DNA of 64,000 nucleotides. Origin: Myxococcales bacterium. GTDB taxonomy: Bacteria; Myxococcota; Polyangia; Nannocystales; Nannocystaceae. Location of the stretch: assembly GCA_016793465.1 (NCBI GenBank), contig JAEUJW010000010.1, forward strand, positions 91,568-155,567, read 5' to 3'. A program made the position numbers and the translations under genes. This document shows, piece after piece, positions 26,106-35,085 of this stretch. The notes under the pieces were generated by a model, which made no database searches, had not been told where the DNA came from, and was given only the letters and a program-made list of their open reading frames with translations. How positions within the stretch are numbered: the first letter of the stretch is position 1; every line of letters begins with the position of its first letter.

Positions 26106-27362
26106 CTACTCGAGCTGCTCGAAGCAGTACACGCGCGCCATCGACGTGCACAGGTTGGTCCCGCAGCTGGTCCACGCGCTGTCGGTCCGGCGCGCCGAGC
26201 CGAGCGTCCCGCTGAACCCGTTGGCCGTCGACCAGTTGTTGCAGAAGCTCGCGGCGAGCGAGCCGATCACGGTCGTGCCGGTCCAGGCGACCACGCTGGG
26301 CCCGCAGTCGTCGCCGCCGGCGGGCAGCAGCGCCTTGGAGCTGGTCACCTGGATCGGGTTCATCAGCGGCGTCTGCGGGGTGGTGAGGTCGACCCAGTTC
26401 ATGGCCACCGGCAGCCCGTCCGGCCGCACGTACGGCCGCTCCGACTTGACGAACGCCGTCGACGGCATCGACCCGTTCTTGCTCATCCACGGGAGGAACG
26501 CCCCCATCTGGTGCACGCCGTCGAGCTTGCTGTCGAGCTCGACCGCCTCCTCGCCGCACAGCCCCTCGGCGTGGGCGAACGCGTCGCCGTCGGCCGCGCC
26601 GAAGAACGTGCCCTGCGACACGAACACGAACGCCGCGTCGCGGGTGCACAGCGCCGAGCAGCCGTCGAGGTCGACGTAGTTGCCGTCGTCGCACTGCTCG
26701 TCGCCGTCGAACACCTTGTTGCCGCACGGGTTGGCCGCGCAGTTGGCCAGGCACGCGTCGAGGTTGTTCGCGTTGCCGTCGTCGCACGCCTCGACGCCCG
26801 CGTGCACGAAGCCGTCGCCGCACTGGGCCACCTTGCAGCCGGGGCACGCGTCGGTGTCCTCCTGGTTGCCGTCGTCGCACGTCTCGCCCGCGCCGGGCTG
26901 CACGATCCCGTCGCCGCAGGCCGCCAGCTCGCAGGCGCTCGTGCACGCGTCCTCGTCGATCGCGTTGCCGTCGTCGCACTGCTCGTCGCCCTCGACGACC
27001 CCGTCGCCGCAGGTGGCCCCGCCCGGCAGGGTCGTGCCGGACTCGCCGCTGCTCGCCGGCTCGCCCGTCGCGCTCGACCCGGTGACCGCGTCGCCGCCCG
27101 TCGTCGTGCCGGCCGTCTCGCTGACCACGGACGGGCCCGTCGCCTCGACGCCGGTCGTCGTCGGCGTCGCCGCGCCCGAGCTGGTCGACCCGGTGTCCGA
27201 CGTCGTCACGCGGGTCGTCGAGCCGCCGCTCGACGCGGTCTCGCCGCTCGCCGTCGATCCCGAGGTGTCCGCGTCCGCCGGGCTCGGCGGCGCGAAGCAG
27301 CCTCCGACCAGCGGACCGACCAGCGACAGCACCATGAGACGACCAGCGACGAGCGAGCGCAT
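26106..27362 (-). CDS. DUF4215 lipoprotein with endostatin/DUF1554-like domain
   Basis: The 418-residue lipoprotein has lipobox VGGC (Cys near residue 22), a Ser/Thr/Gly stalk to about residue 115, then four DUF4215 repeats (CGDG...CDDGN...C). The C-terminal 180 residues begin AFVFVSQGTFFGAADGDAFA. They contain AFLPWMSKNGSMPS, PYVRPDGLPVAMNWVDL, VVAWTGTTVIGS and a final RVYCFEQ. That pattern matches the DUF1554 / collagen XV-XVIII endostatin-like family, a C-type-lectin-like fold. It is probably a surface binding protein. A TACACT hexamer (27376-27381) lies 13 nt before ATG 27362. Confidence 0.83.
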   Translation of the reverse strand: MRSLVAGRLMVLSLVGPLVGGCFAPPSPADADTSGSTASGETASSGGSTTRVTTSDTGSTSSGAATPTTTGVEATGPSVVSETAGTTTGGDAVTGSSATGEPASSGESGTTLPGGATCGDGVVEGDEQCDDGNAIDEDACTSACELAACGDGIVQPGAGETCDDGNQEDTDACPGCKVAQCGDGFVHAGVEACDDGNANNLDACLANCAANPCGNKVFDGDEQCDDGNYVDLDGCSALCTRDAAFVFVSQGTFFGAADGDAFAHAEGLCGEEAVELDSKLDGVHQMGAFLPWMSKNGSMPSTAFVKSERPYVRPDGLPVAMNWVDLTTPQTPLMNPIQVTSSKALLPAGGDDCGPSVVAWTGTTVIGSLAASFCNNWSTANGFSGTLGSARRTDSAWTSCGTNLCTSMARVYCFEQLE

Positions 27363-27375
27363 AGAAAGGTCGCGG

Positions 27376-27381
27376 AGTGTA
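27376..27381 (-). promoter_or_regulatory. Putative -10 hexamer (TACACT)
   Basis: On the minus strand TACACT ends 13 nt before ATG 27362. The leader would be a few bases at most. Confidence 0.35.
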
Positions 27382-27653
27382 ACACCGCGGTCCGCCGGCT
27401 CGTCGCCGGTCGAGTCTGCCCGCCGCGTCCGCGGCCGACCCGACGCCCGCGCTCGCGAGCCTCGCGCGTCGTACGGCCGCCGTCGTCCGCGCGAGCGCCC
27501 CGACGATCTCCGGCGGGCGGCGCCGTCCTCGAGCCCCGGGCCCGCCCCGCCGCGCCCGCGAAATGCGCACCGGATCGCCGTCCGGGCGGCCCTGGCGAGG
27601 GGCAGCAGTCCGCGCTTGTCTCGCGGCCGCACGCATGAGAGTTCATCGTCCGC

Positions 27654-28985
27654 ATGTCCAGCCGCTCCACGCTCGTCCTCCTCGCCGCCCTGGTCGCCCC
27701 TGTAGGATGCGACTCCAAGCAGCCGCCGCAGCCGCCGGCGTCGGACACCCCGACGACCCCCGCGCCGCCGCCGACCGCCGCCGAGCCCGAGCCCGCGTGC
27801 AACCACCTCGTGCTGATCGACGCCAGCAGCAGCTCCTCGCGCGCCTACACCTTCGAGATCGAGCGACCCGACGGCGGCGGCCTGCCGACGGCCGTGCGCG
27901 CGCTCAGCATCGTCAAGACCGAGCCCGGCCTCGCCTCCTTCAAGGACGAGCCCGCCAGGGCCGGCGCCTCGATCGCCGCGCTGCTGGCCGCCGACGACGG
28001 CCCGCTGAAGAAGGTCCCGGAGAAGTGCCGGGCCCGGACCGCCGCCGGGGCCATGGCGACCGCCGGCATGCGCAACCTCGAGAGCGAGGCGGGCGGCCAG
28101 GCCGCGGCCGACGCCATCTTCGCCGCCGTCAAGAAGGCCATGGCCGACGCCGGCTTCGACGCCCGCTTCGCCGGCACCATCAGCGGCCAGCAGGAGGCCC
28201 TGTACGGCTGGATCACCGCCAACCACCTGCTCGGCCACCTCACCGGCGACGGCCAGACCGTCGGCGCGCTCGACCTCGGCGGCGCCTCGACCGAGATCGC
28301 GTTCGTCCCCGCCGACGCCGCGGCCGCGACCATCAGCGCCAAGTTCGGCGACAAGACCTTCGCCGTCTACGCCATGAGCTACGGCAACTACGGCCAGGAC
28401 GTCGCGCGTCGCCACCTCAACGTCCCGCCGTGCGACCCCAAGGGCCTCGGCAAGGGCACCGGCAAGTACGGCCAGTGCGTCAGCAAGCTCGAGGCCTCGG
28501 TCAAGGCCAAGTCGTGCCCGGGCGCCAGCTGCGGGCTCGCCTCGCCGGGCGACCCCAACAACGTCGGCGTGGTCCAGCCGAAGCTCCCCGAGGGCATGAA
28601 GTTCCACGCCACCAGCGCCTACCACTACACGCGCAAGTTCCTCGAGCTGCCCGAGCAGACCACCCCGGCCGCCCTGCGCGAGGCCGCCGGCGGGCCCAAG
28701 GGCAGCGCCGGCTTCTGCGGGCTGAAGTGGGCCGACATCACCGCGAAGTTCACCGGCGAGTCGCAGCCCCACCTCGAGACCTACTGCTTCTCGGCCGCGT
28801 GGATCGACGTGCTGCTGCGGAACTACGGGTTCGCGCCGACCACCGACCAGATCACCTTCAGCGAGACGATCGGCGGCAGCGACGCGGGCTGGGCCGTCGG
28901 TGCCGCCCTGTGCTCGGTCACCGGCTGCCTGCAGGCCTCTCCGGCCGCGCCGGCGCCCGCCCCCGCGGCCAAGCCGGCGACCTGA
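27654..28985 (+). CDS. CD39/GDA1-family apyrase lipoprotein (nucleoside di/triphosphatase)
   Basis: The 443-residue product has a signal with lipobox PVGC (Cys near residue 19), a Pro/Thr linker, and an apyrase domain (about 50-425). Conserved regions can be read in order: IDASSSSSRAYTFE (ACR1 phosphate loop), MATAGMRNLE (ACR2), ISGQQEALYGWITAN (ACR3, with the catalytic Glu) and ALDLGGASTEIAF (ACR4). Cysteines and a YCFSAAWIDVLL segment complete the fold. The family hydrolyses extracellular NTPs and NDPs and is mainly eukaryotic. As a lipoprotein it would act in the periplasm or on the surface, perhaps scavenging nucleotides; that is inference. Confidence 0.9.
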   Translation: MSSRSTLVLLAALVAPVGCDSKQPPQPPASDTPTTPAPPPTAAEPEPACNHLVLIDASSSSSRAYTFEIERPDGGGLPTAVRALSIVKTEPGLASFKDEPARAGASIAALLAADDGPLKKVPEKCRARTAAGAMATAGMRNLESEAGGQAAADAIFAAVKKAMADAGFDARFAGTISGQQEALYGWITANHLLGHLTGDGQTVGALDLGGASTEIAFVPADAAAATISAKFGDKTFAVYAMSYGNYGQDVARRHLNVPPCDPKGLGKGTGKYGQCVSKLEASVKAKSCPGASCGLASPGDPNNVGVVQPKLPEGMKFHATSAYHYTRKFLELPEQTTPAALREAAGGPKGSAGFCGLKWADITAKFTGESQPHLETYCFSAAWIDVLLRNYGFAPTTDQITFSETIGGSDAGWAVGAALCSVTGCLQASPAAPAPAPAAKPAT

Positions 28986-29112
28986 GGCCGGCGGCACAAG
29001 CTGAAGCGCCCGTCATCCCGCGGAGGCCGCGCGAACCGATCGCCGGCCCCGCGGGAAATTCTGCGCCCTGACGCCGCCGCGGACCCCGCCCACAGTAGCC
29101 GTGAGGTCCTCG

Positions 29113-30153
29113 ATGCTCCGCGCGCTCCGCACTCTCGCCGTCTCCTCCGTCCTCCTGAGCATGAACACCGGCTGTCTCAACGGCGCCGACCGGGCCACCC
29201 GCACGATCGTGCCCTCGGCGCTCGACAGCTCGGTCGGCTTCCTCGAGAGCAGCGACAACCAGGCCCGCATCCGCCGCATCATGGAGTCGCCGGAGATCCA
29301 GAAGGCCCTCGGCGAGATGGTCGACGGCCTCGTCGGCGGCGCGATCGACAGCGGCACCGATGAGCAGCGCATGGCGCGGGTGCGCGACGTCAGCACCAAG
29401 TTCATCGCCGCGACCAGCAAGGCCCTGTCCGACAGCCTCGAGAACGAGCTCGGGCCGGCCGCCGCCCACTCGGCCGAGCGCCTGGTCGCCAGCACCCTGC
29501 ACGCCGCCCTCTCGCCGCAGACCCGCAAGGGCGCCGCGCAGATGGTCGACGCCGTGACCCGCGCGGCCGTCGCCGGCTTCAGCGAGTCGGCCGGCGAGGG
29601 CCTGCGCGACGACCTCGGGCCCGCGATCGCCAAGGTCCTGCAGGTCGACCTCGGGCCCGCGCTCGAGCGCGTGGTCGCCGACAACCTCGTGCCCGCCATG
29701 GACGAGGCGCTGTGCGAGATCATGCCGCAGGTCAACGACGCCACCCGCGACCTGACCCGCCACGCCCTGCTCGGGGTCGGCGACGCCCTCGACGACGAGG
29801 AGTTCCAGGACAGCGTCGGCCGCTTCGCCGACGCCGTGCTGCTGCGCGCCGACTCGGCGCTCAACCGCGGCATCGGCCTCGCGGCCATCATCGCCATCGT
29901 GCTCGGCCTGCTCGTCATCGTGCTCGGCCTCATCGTCACCCGCGTGTACCTGGCCCGCCGGCGCGTCGAGAAGGAGCGCGCGCACAGCGAGCGCATGCTG
30001 CTGCTGGTCGTCCAGGCCATGCAGAGCGCCCAGGACAAGCCGGACGTCGAGGCCCTGCTGCGCGACATCCACGAGCGCGAGACGGACCTCGGCGACGAGG
30101 GCTTCCTCGACGAGCTCACCCGGCGCGTCCGCGGCGCGCGGCGGGCCGCCTGA
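29113..30153 (+). CDS. Lipoprotein-like helical protein with a C-terminal membrane helix
   Basis: The 346-residue product starts at ATG 29113, six bases after GAGG (a GTG at 29101 would add four residues). A signal ends in a lipobox-like MNTGC (Cys near 21). The next 230 residues form a long amphipathic helical domain with repeated DLGPAL-type motifs (ELGPAAAHSAERL, DLGPAIAKVLQ, DLGPALERVV). A transmembrane helix follows near 257-280 (IAIVLGLLVIVLGLIV), then a basic helical tail that would face the cytoplasm. If the lipobox is used, the protein bridges two membranes or loops back. No family was recognised. Confidence 0.7.
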   Translation: MLRALRTLAVSSVLLSMNTGCLNGADRATRTIVPSALDSSVGFLESSDNQARIRRIMESPEIQKALGEMVDGLVGGAIDSGTDEQRMARVRDVSTKFIAATSKALSDSLENELGPAAAHSAERLVASTLHAALSPQTRKGAAQMVDAVTRAAVAGFSESAGEGLRDDLGPAIAKVLQVDLGPALERVVADNLVPAMDEALCEIMPQVNDATRDLTRHALLGVGDALDDEEFQDSVGRFADAVLLRADSALNRGIGLAAIIAIVLGLLVIVLGLIVTRVYLARRRVEKERAHSERMLLLVVQAMQSAQDKPDVEALLRDIHERETDLGDEGFLDELTRRVRGARRAA

Positions 30154-30196
30154 TCGGCGCGCGCGTCCGGGCCCGCCGCGGGCGCGGCATCCGCGG

Positions 30197-30202
30197 TATC
30201 AT
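30197..30202 (+). promoter_or_regulatory. Putative -10 hexamer (TATCAT)
   Basis: TATCAT ends 8 nt before GTG 30211, with only C and G between them and no ribosome binding site. Confidence 0.5.
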
Positions 30203-30210
30203 CCCCCGCC

Positions 30211-33200
30211 GTGCCCGCCCGCGACCCCGACGCCCCGTTCGCCGGCACCGACCGCTACGAGGTCGTGCGCCGGCTCGGCGCCGGCGGCCACGGCGTGGTC
30301 TACGAGGCCGTCGACCGCGACAGCGGCGAGCGCGTGGCCCTGAAGACCCTGCAGAGCGACCACCCCGAGGCCCTCTACCGCCTGAAGCGCGAGTTCCGGG
30401 CCCTCGCCGACGTCCGCCACCACAACCTCGTGCGCCTGCACGACCTCGTCGCCGACCCGCAGTGGTTCATCACCATGGAGCTGGTCGACGGCCGCGACTT
30501 CCTGCACGCCCTCGCCGGCGCGCCCGCCAGCCAGACCGCGACCCAGGCCGCGCCCCGCGCGCACGCGATCGACAGCCTCGGTCGCACCCTCGCGGTCGGC
30601 CCGGGCTCCCTCGCCGCGCTCGCCGACCACGCGGTCGTGCCGGTCGCCCGCCACCCGCGGGCCGACGTCGCGCGCCTGCGCCCGGCCCTGCGCCAGCTCG
30701 TCGACGGCGTGGTCGCGCTGCACCGCCGCGGCATGCTGCACCGCGACCTGAAGCCCTCGAACGTGCTCGTCACCCCCGCGGGCCGCGTCGTCATCCTCGA
30801 CTTCGGCCTCGTGCGCGAGCAGAGCCTGGCCGAGCGCCCCGACGTCGCCGGCACCATCGAGTACATGGCCCCCGAGCAGGCCGCCGGCCGCGAGGTGACC
30901 GCCGCGTGCGACTGGTACAGCGTCGGCGTCATGCTGTTCGAGGCGCTGACCGGGCGCCTGCCGTACCACGGCTCGGTGCTCGAGGTGATCGGCCAGAAGC
31001 TCGCCGTCGACGCCCCCGAGCTGCGCGGCCTGGCCCCCGACGCGCCGTCCGACCTCGCCGCCCTGTGCATGGCCCTGCTCGCGCGCGACCCCGACGAGCG
31101 CCCCGGCGACGACGAGGTGCTCGCGCTCGTCGCCCCCGCCCGCGACGCCGACCCGCGCACCCTGCCGGGCCTGTTCGCCCCGCTCGCCGGCCCGCGCCCC
31201 GCGACCCCGGCGCCGCCCGGCGAGGGCGCCACGCTCGTCGACGCCGGGCGCCTGTTCGTCGGCCGCGAGCCCGAGCTCGCCGCGCTCGCCGAGGCCGCCG
31301 CCCGCGCCCGCGAGGGCGCCGCCTCGGTCGCGCTGATCTCCGGCCGCGCCGGCCTCGGCAAGACCTCGCTGCTGGCCCGCTTCCTCGCCGGCGCGCCCGG
31401 CCTCGTGCTCGCCGGGCGCTGCCACGAGCGCGAGCGCGTGCCCTACAAGGCCGTCGACGAGGCCGTCGACGACCTCGCCCGCGCCCTGCGCGAGCGCGAC
31501 GACCCCGCGGTCGCCGGCCTGTGCCCGCCGCACGTGCACACCCTGGCCCGCCTGTTCCCGGTGCTGCGCCGCGTGCCCGCCATCGACCGCGCCCCCCACG
31601 ACGCCCCCGACCTGGCCCCCCACGAGCTGCGCCAGGCCGCCTTCGACGCCCTGCGCGAGCTGCTGGCCCGCCTCGCCCGCGACGCCCCGGTGGTGCTCGC
31701 GCTCGACGACTTCCACTGGGCCGACGGCGACAGCGTGACGCTCCTGCGCGACCTGCTGCGCCCGCCCGACCCGCCGCCGATCCTGCTCGTCGTGGCCTAC
31801 CGCGGCGACGTGCACGCGCCGGTGGTCCAGGCCCTGCGCGCCGCCGTCGACCACCCCGAGCTCGCGCGCCGCGAGCTCGAGCTGCTGCCGCTCGAGCCCG
31901 CGGCCGCCCGCCGGCTCGCGCGCGGCCTGCTCGGCGCCGGCGGCGAGCACGAGGCCGACGCGGTCGCCCGCCAGTCCGAGGGCAACCCGCTGCTGCTCGC
32001 CGAGCTGTGTCACTTCGTCCGCGGCGCCGGGGCGCTGGCCGAGGCCCCGAGCTTCGAAGCGGTGCTGCGCGCCCGCCTGGCCGGCCTGGCCGCCCCGGCG
32101 CGGGCCCTGCTCGCGGTCGTCGCCCTCGCCACCCAGCCGATCGACCCCGAGCTCGCGGTCGCCGTCGCCGCCGGACGCGAGCCGATCGCCGACCCCTCGC
32201 CGCACCTCGCCGCGCTGCGCCGCGAGCACCTCGTGCGCAGCCACAGCGCCGACGGCGCGACCACGCTCGAGGTGTTCCACGACCGCGTCCGCGACGTCGT
32301 GCTCGCCGGCCTCGACCCGCTCGAGCAGCGCGCGATCCACCGCGCCCTCGCGGCCCGCCTCGAGCAGGCCGCCGAGCCCGACAGCGACGCCCTCACCTTC
32401 CACCTCGAGGCCGCCGGCGAGCCCGCCCGCGCCGCCGCCCACGCCCTGCGCGCGGCCGCCGGCGCCGGCGAGGCCCTCGCCTTCGACCGCGCCGCCGCGC
32501 TCTACCGCCGCGCCCTGCTGCACGCCGCCGACGCCGAGCGCCCGGCGATCCTCGAGCGCCTCGGCGAGGTGCTGGCCAGCGACGGCCGCGGCGGCGAGGC
32601 GGCCGACGCGTTCGAACAGGCCGCCGACGCCGGTGAGCCCGGGCGCGCGCTCGAGCGCCTGCGCCGGGCCGGGTTCGAACGCCTGCGCAGCGGCCAGATC
32701 GACGCCGGCCTGGCCGTGCTGCGCAAGGTCCTGGCCGGCGAGGGCATGCGCCTCAGCCCCACCCGCGCCGGCGCGCTCGTGCAGCTCGCGCGCCACCGCG
32801 TGGCCCTGACCCTGCGCGGCCTCAAGGTCCGCGAGCGCGACGAGCAGGACATCGCGCCGCAGGTGCTCCGCCGCATCGACGTGGCCTGGTCGGTCGGCGC
32901 CTCGGGCCTCGGCATGGTCGACGACATCGCCGCCGGCCAGTACCAGAGCCTGTCGCTGCGCCTGGCCCTCGAGGCAGGCGAGCCGCGCCGGATCTGCCGC
33001 GCCCTCGCCGGCGAGGTCGCCTTCTCGGCGGTCGGCGGCACCCGCAGCGCGCGCCGCACCGCCCACCTGCTGCACACCGCGCGCACGCTCGCCGAGCGCC
33101 TCGGCGACCCGCTCGCCCGCGGCACCGTGGCCATGACCGCCGGCATCGCCTGCTACCTCGAGGGCCGCTTCCGCGACGCCGCCGACACCAGCGCCGCCGC

Positions 33201-33996
33201 CGAGCTGCTGCTGCGCGGCTGCCCCGACGCCGCCTGGGACCTGCAGAACGCCCGCCTGTTCGGCCTCCACGCCCGCGTCTACCTCGGCGAGTGGGACCGC
33301 GTCGGCCACGAGCTCGCGCCCCTGCTGCGCGACGCCGAGGCCCGCGGCAGCCTGTACATGCTCGCCAGCCTGCGCGCCGGCCCGACCCACCTGCACTGGC
33401 TGGCGCGCGGCGAGCTCGACGCAGCCGCCGCCGGCATCGACGAGGTGGCCCGCCGCTGGTCGACCCGCGGCATGCAGGTCCAGCACTACTGGCAGATCCA
33501 CGCCCGCTGCAACCTCGACATCTGGCGCGGCGATCCGCGGGCCGCGCTGGCCCGCCTCGAGTGCCGCTGGCCCGACCTCGCGACCCTGCGCAGCATCCAG
33601 TTCGTGCGCATCGACACCCACCACCTGCGCGCCCGCTGCCGCCTCGCCGCCGGCGACGTCAAATACTTGGAGCCCGTGCTCGCCGACGCCCGCGCCATCG
33701 AGGCCGAGCGCGCCCCCTGGGGCGTGCCCCTGGCCCAGCTGCTGCGCGCCGCCGTGGCCCTCCGCCGCGACGACCGCCGCGCCGCGGTGGCCCGCCTGGC
33801 CGAGGCCGCCGCCGCCGCCGACCCCGCCAACATGTCCCTCCATGCCGCCCTCGCCCGCTTGCGTCGGGCCGACCTGTCCCAAGGGACAGCTGCATTGATG
33901 CTGCGCGAGGGGGCCACGACCTGGCTCGAGAGCCAGGGTGTAAGAGACATACCAAGACTGCTGGCCACCCTGACTCCTGGACTCGATCCCCGCTGA
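30211..33996 (+). CDS. Ser/Thr protein kinase fused to AAA-type ATPase and TPR region
   Basis: The 1261-residue protein has three parts. The N-terminal kinase (about 13-285) is complete: glycine loop LGAGGHGVVYEA, VALKTL, catalytic HRDLKPSN, DFGLV and APEQ. An interrupting Ala/Gln-rich insert lies before the catalytic loop. The second part (about 345-640) is an AAA_16 ATPase: FVGREPEL, P-loop GRAGLGKT near 378, LALDDFHWAD (Walker B). The third (about 700-1250) consists of degenerate helical TPR-like repeats. This is the large PknB/AAA/TPR signalling architecture common in myxobacteria. The start is GTG, 8 nt after TATCAT. A strong terminator follows. Substrates unknown. Confidence 0.92.
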   Translation: MPARDPDAPFAGTDRYEVVRRLGAGGHGVVYEAVDRDSGERVALKTLQSDHPEALYRLKREFRALADVRHHNLVRLHDLVADPQWFITMELVDGRDFLHALAGAPASQTATQAAPRAHAIDSLGRTLAVGPGSLAALADHAVVPVARHPRADVARLRPALRQLVDGVVALHRRGMLHRDLKPSNVLVTPAGRVVILDFGLVREQSLAERPDVAGTIEYMAPEQAAGREVTAACDWYSVGVMLFEALTGRLPYHGSVLEVIGQKLAVDAPELRGLAPDAPSDLAALCMALLARDPDERPGDDEVLALVAPARDADPRTLPGLFAPLAGPRPATPAPPGEGATLVDAGRLFVGREPELAALAEAAARAREGAASVALISGRAGLGKTSLLARFLAGAPGLVLAGRCHERERVPYKAVDEAVDDLARALRERDDPAVAGLCPPHVHTLARLFPVLRRVPAIDRAPHDAPDLAPHELRQAAFDALRELLARLARDAPVVLALDDFHWADGDSVTLLRDLLRPPDPPPILLVVAYRGDVHAPVVQALRAAVDHPELARRELELLPLEPAAARRLARGLLGAGGEHEADAVARQSEGNPLLLAELCHFVRGAGALAEAPSFEAVLRARLAGLAAPARALLAVVALATQPIDPELAVAVAAGREPIADPSPHLAALRREHLVRSHSADGATTLEVFHDRVRDVVLAGLDPLEQRAIHRALAARLEQAAEPDSDALTFHLEAAGEPARAAAHALRAAAGAGEALAFDRAAALYRRALLHAADAERPAILERLGEVLASDGRGGEAADAFEQAADAGEPGRALERLRRAGFERLRSGQIDAGLAVLRKVLAGEGMRLSPTRAGALVQLARHRVALTLRGLKVRERDEQDIAPQVLRRIDVAWSVGASGLGMVDDIAAGQYQSLSLRLALEAGEPRRICRALAGEVAFSAVGGTRSARRTAHLLHTARTLAERLGDPLARGTVAMTAGIACYLEGRFRDAADTSAAAELLLRGCPDAAWDLQNARLFGLHARVYLGEWDRVGHELAPLLRDAEARGSLYMLASLRAGPTHLHWLARGELDAAAAGIDEVARRWSTRGMQVQHYWQIHARCNLDIWRGDPRAALARLECRWPDLATLRSIQFVRIDTHHLRARCRLAAGDVKYLEPVLADARAIEAERAPWGVPLAQLLRAAVALRRDDRRAAVARLAEAAAAADPANMSLHAALARLRRADLSQGTAALMLREGATTWLESQGVRDIPRLLATLTPGLDPR
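33874..33889. repeat. TGTCCC-AA-GGGACA inverted repeat inside a coding region
   Basis: CTGTCCCAAGGGACAG is a perfect inverted repeat (7-bp arms, 2-bp centre) within the last codons of the kinase-ATPase gene. It belongs with the other GGGACA/TGTCCC palindromes in the window. Confidence 0.5.
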
Positions 33997-34011
33997 TCCG
34001 CGACGAGGGAC

Positions 34012-34050
34012 GCGGGGCCCGGGTGGCATCGTCTCGGGCCCCGCTTTTCT
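34012..34050 (+). terminator. Strong intrinsic terminator of the kinase-ATPase gene
   Basis: GCGGGGCCCG (34012-34021) and CGGGCCCCGC (34035-34044) form a perfect 10-bp stem with a 13-nt loop, followed by TTTTCT. It lies 15 bp after the stop codon. Confidence 0.8.
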
Positions 34051-34088
34051 CCGAGGGCAATAGCTTCCGTGAACGAACAATCGCTCCC

Positions 34089-34106
34089 CTCAAATTAAAA
34101 TTTGAG
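34089..34106. promoter_or_regulatory. AT-rich palindrome, possible operator
   Basis: CTCAAATTAAAATTTGAG is a perfect inverted repeat (8-bp arms, 2-bp centre), strikingly AT-rich for this genome. A second palindrome, ACTCGCGCGAGT (34139-34150), lies between it and the next gene (start 34201). Both sit in the promoter region of the phosphodiester glycosidase-like gene, so a dimeric regulator could bind here. Confidence 0.45.
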
Positions 34107-34200
34107 CCATTGATGTGATGCTCATGCTGCACGACTCGACTCGCGCGAGTGATGCCACCGCGGCCGGGAACAGGCGGCTCTCCTCGTGCGTTGCCGGGGC

Positions 34201-35001
34201 GTGACGCGCCTCGCCTTCGCGCTCGTGCTCGCCGCTTGTGGGTCTCCGCCGCCCGTCGCGGCCCGCGAGAGCGCGGCCGCCGGAGTCCGCGTGTGGCAGC
34301 GACCCATCGCTGTCGACGGCGGGCCCGGCCGCCTGATCGTCGCCGAGTTCGCCCCGGGCGCCGACATCGAGGTGCTGCCCTCGTCGGTCCCTGTGCAGCT
34401 CGAGCGCATCGCCGGGCCGCTCGCCGATCGCGCTTGCGTGGCCATCAACGGCGGCTTCTACGACGACACCGGCGCCATGGGCCTGGTCGTGCACGCCGGC
34501 GCGGAGACAGCGGCGCTGCGCAAGAACGGCGGCTCCGGGGTGCTGCTGGTCGACGCCGCCGGCCCGCGCATCGTCCACCGCGACCTCGCCCTCGGCAGCC
34601 CGCGCGAGGCCCTGCAGAGCATCGATCGCCTGGTCGACGGCGGCCGCAGCCTCGTCGGTCCCGCAGCGCGCCCCGATCCCGACGCCCGCAGCGCCGTCGC
34701 CCTCCGCGACGACGGCACCCTCGTGCTCGCGGTCGTGTTCGCCGAGCAGGCCGTCGTGCGCGAACAACCGGGACGCCTCGAGCTCGGAAGTGCGAGCAGC
34801 TCCACCGGCCTCGGCCTCGCCGCCTGGGCCGACCTGCTCGCGCGCCCGCTCGCCGACGGCGGCCTCGCTGCGACCACCGCCCTCAACCTCGACGGCGGCT
34901 ACTCGACCGCCATCTCGATCCACGCCGCCGGCCTCGACCTCGAGGTCGTCGCCCACGTCGCAACCATCAACGCCGTGCGTGTCTGCACCGGCACGTCGTG
35001 A
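34201..35001 (+). CDS. Phosphodiester glycosidase-like (NAGPA/DUF2233) lipoprotein
   Basis: The 266-residue product begins at GTG 34201, giving a short signal with lipobox LAAC (Cys near 14); a GTG at 34186 is possible. The domain shows ACVAINGGFYDDTGAMGLV and, near the C-terminus, TTALNLDGGYSTAIS. These are the NGGF and LDGG motifs of the phosphodiester glycosidase family (human NAGPA, bacterial DUF2233), which removes a phosphodiester-linked sugar. It may act on envelope glycopolymers. The last 84 bp of the gene are repeated after the stop codon. Confidence 0.82.
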   Translation: MTRLAFALVLAACGSPPPVAARESAAAGVRVWQRPIAVDGGPGRLIVAEFAPGADIEVLPSSVPVQLERIAGPLADRACVAINGGFYDDTGAMGLVVHAGAETAALRKNGGSGVLLVDAAGPRIVHRDLALGSPREALQSIDRLVDGGRSLVGPAARPDPDARSAVALRDDGTLVLAVVFAEQAVVREQPGRLELGSASSSTGLGLAAWADLLARPLADGGLAATTALNLDGGYSTAISIHAAGLDLEVVAHVATINAVRVCTGTS

Positions 35002-35082
35002 ACAACCGCCGCGGGCCTCGACCTCGAGGTCGTCGCCCACGTCGCCACCATCCACGCCGTGCGCGCCGGCACCGGCGCCGTT
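34925..35082 (+). repeat. 84-bp tandem duplication spanning a stop codon
   Basis: The end of the phosphodiester glycosidase-like gene (from about 34925) is repeated at an offset of exactly 84 bp, so GCCTCGACCTCGAGGTCGTC occurs at 34931 and 35015. The second copy lies after the TGA, still in frame. Read through, it would give AGLDLEVVAHVATIHAVR, nearly the same as the last residues of the protein. Confidence 0.85.
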
Positions 35083-35085
35083 ACA

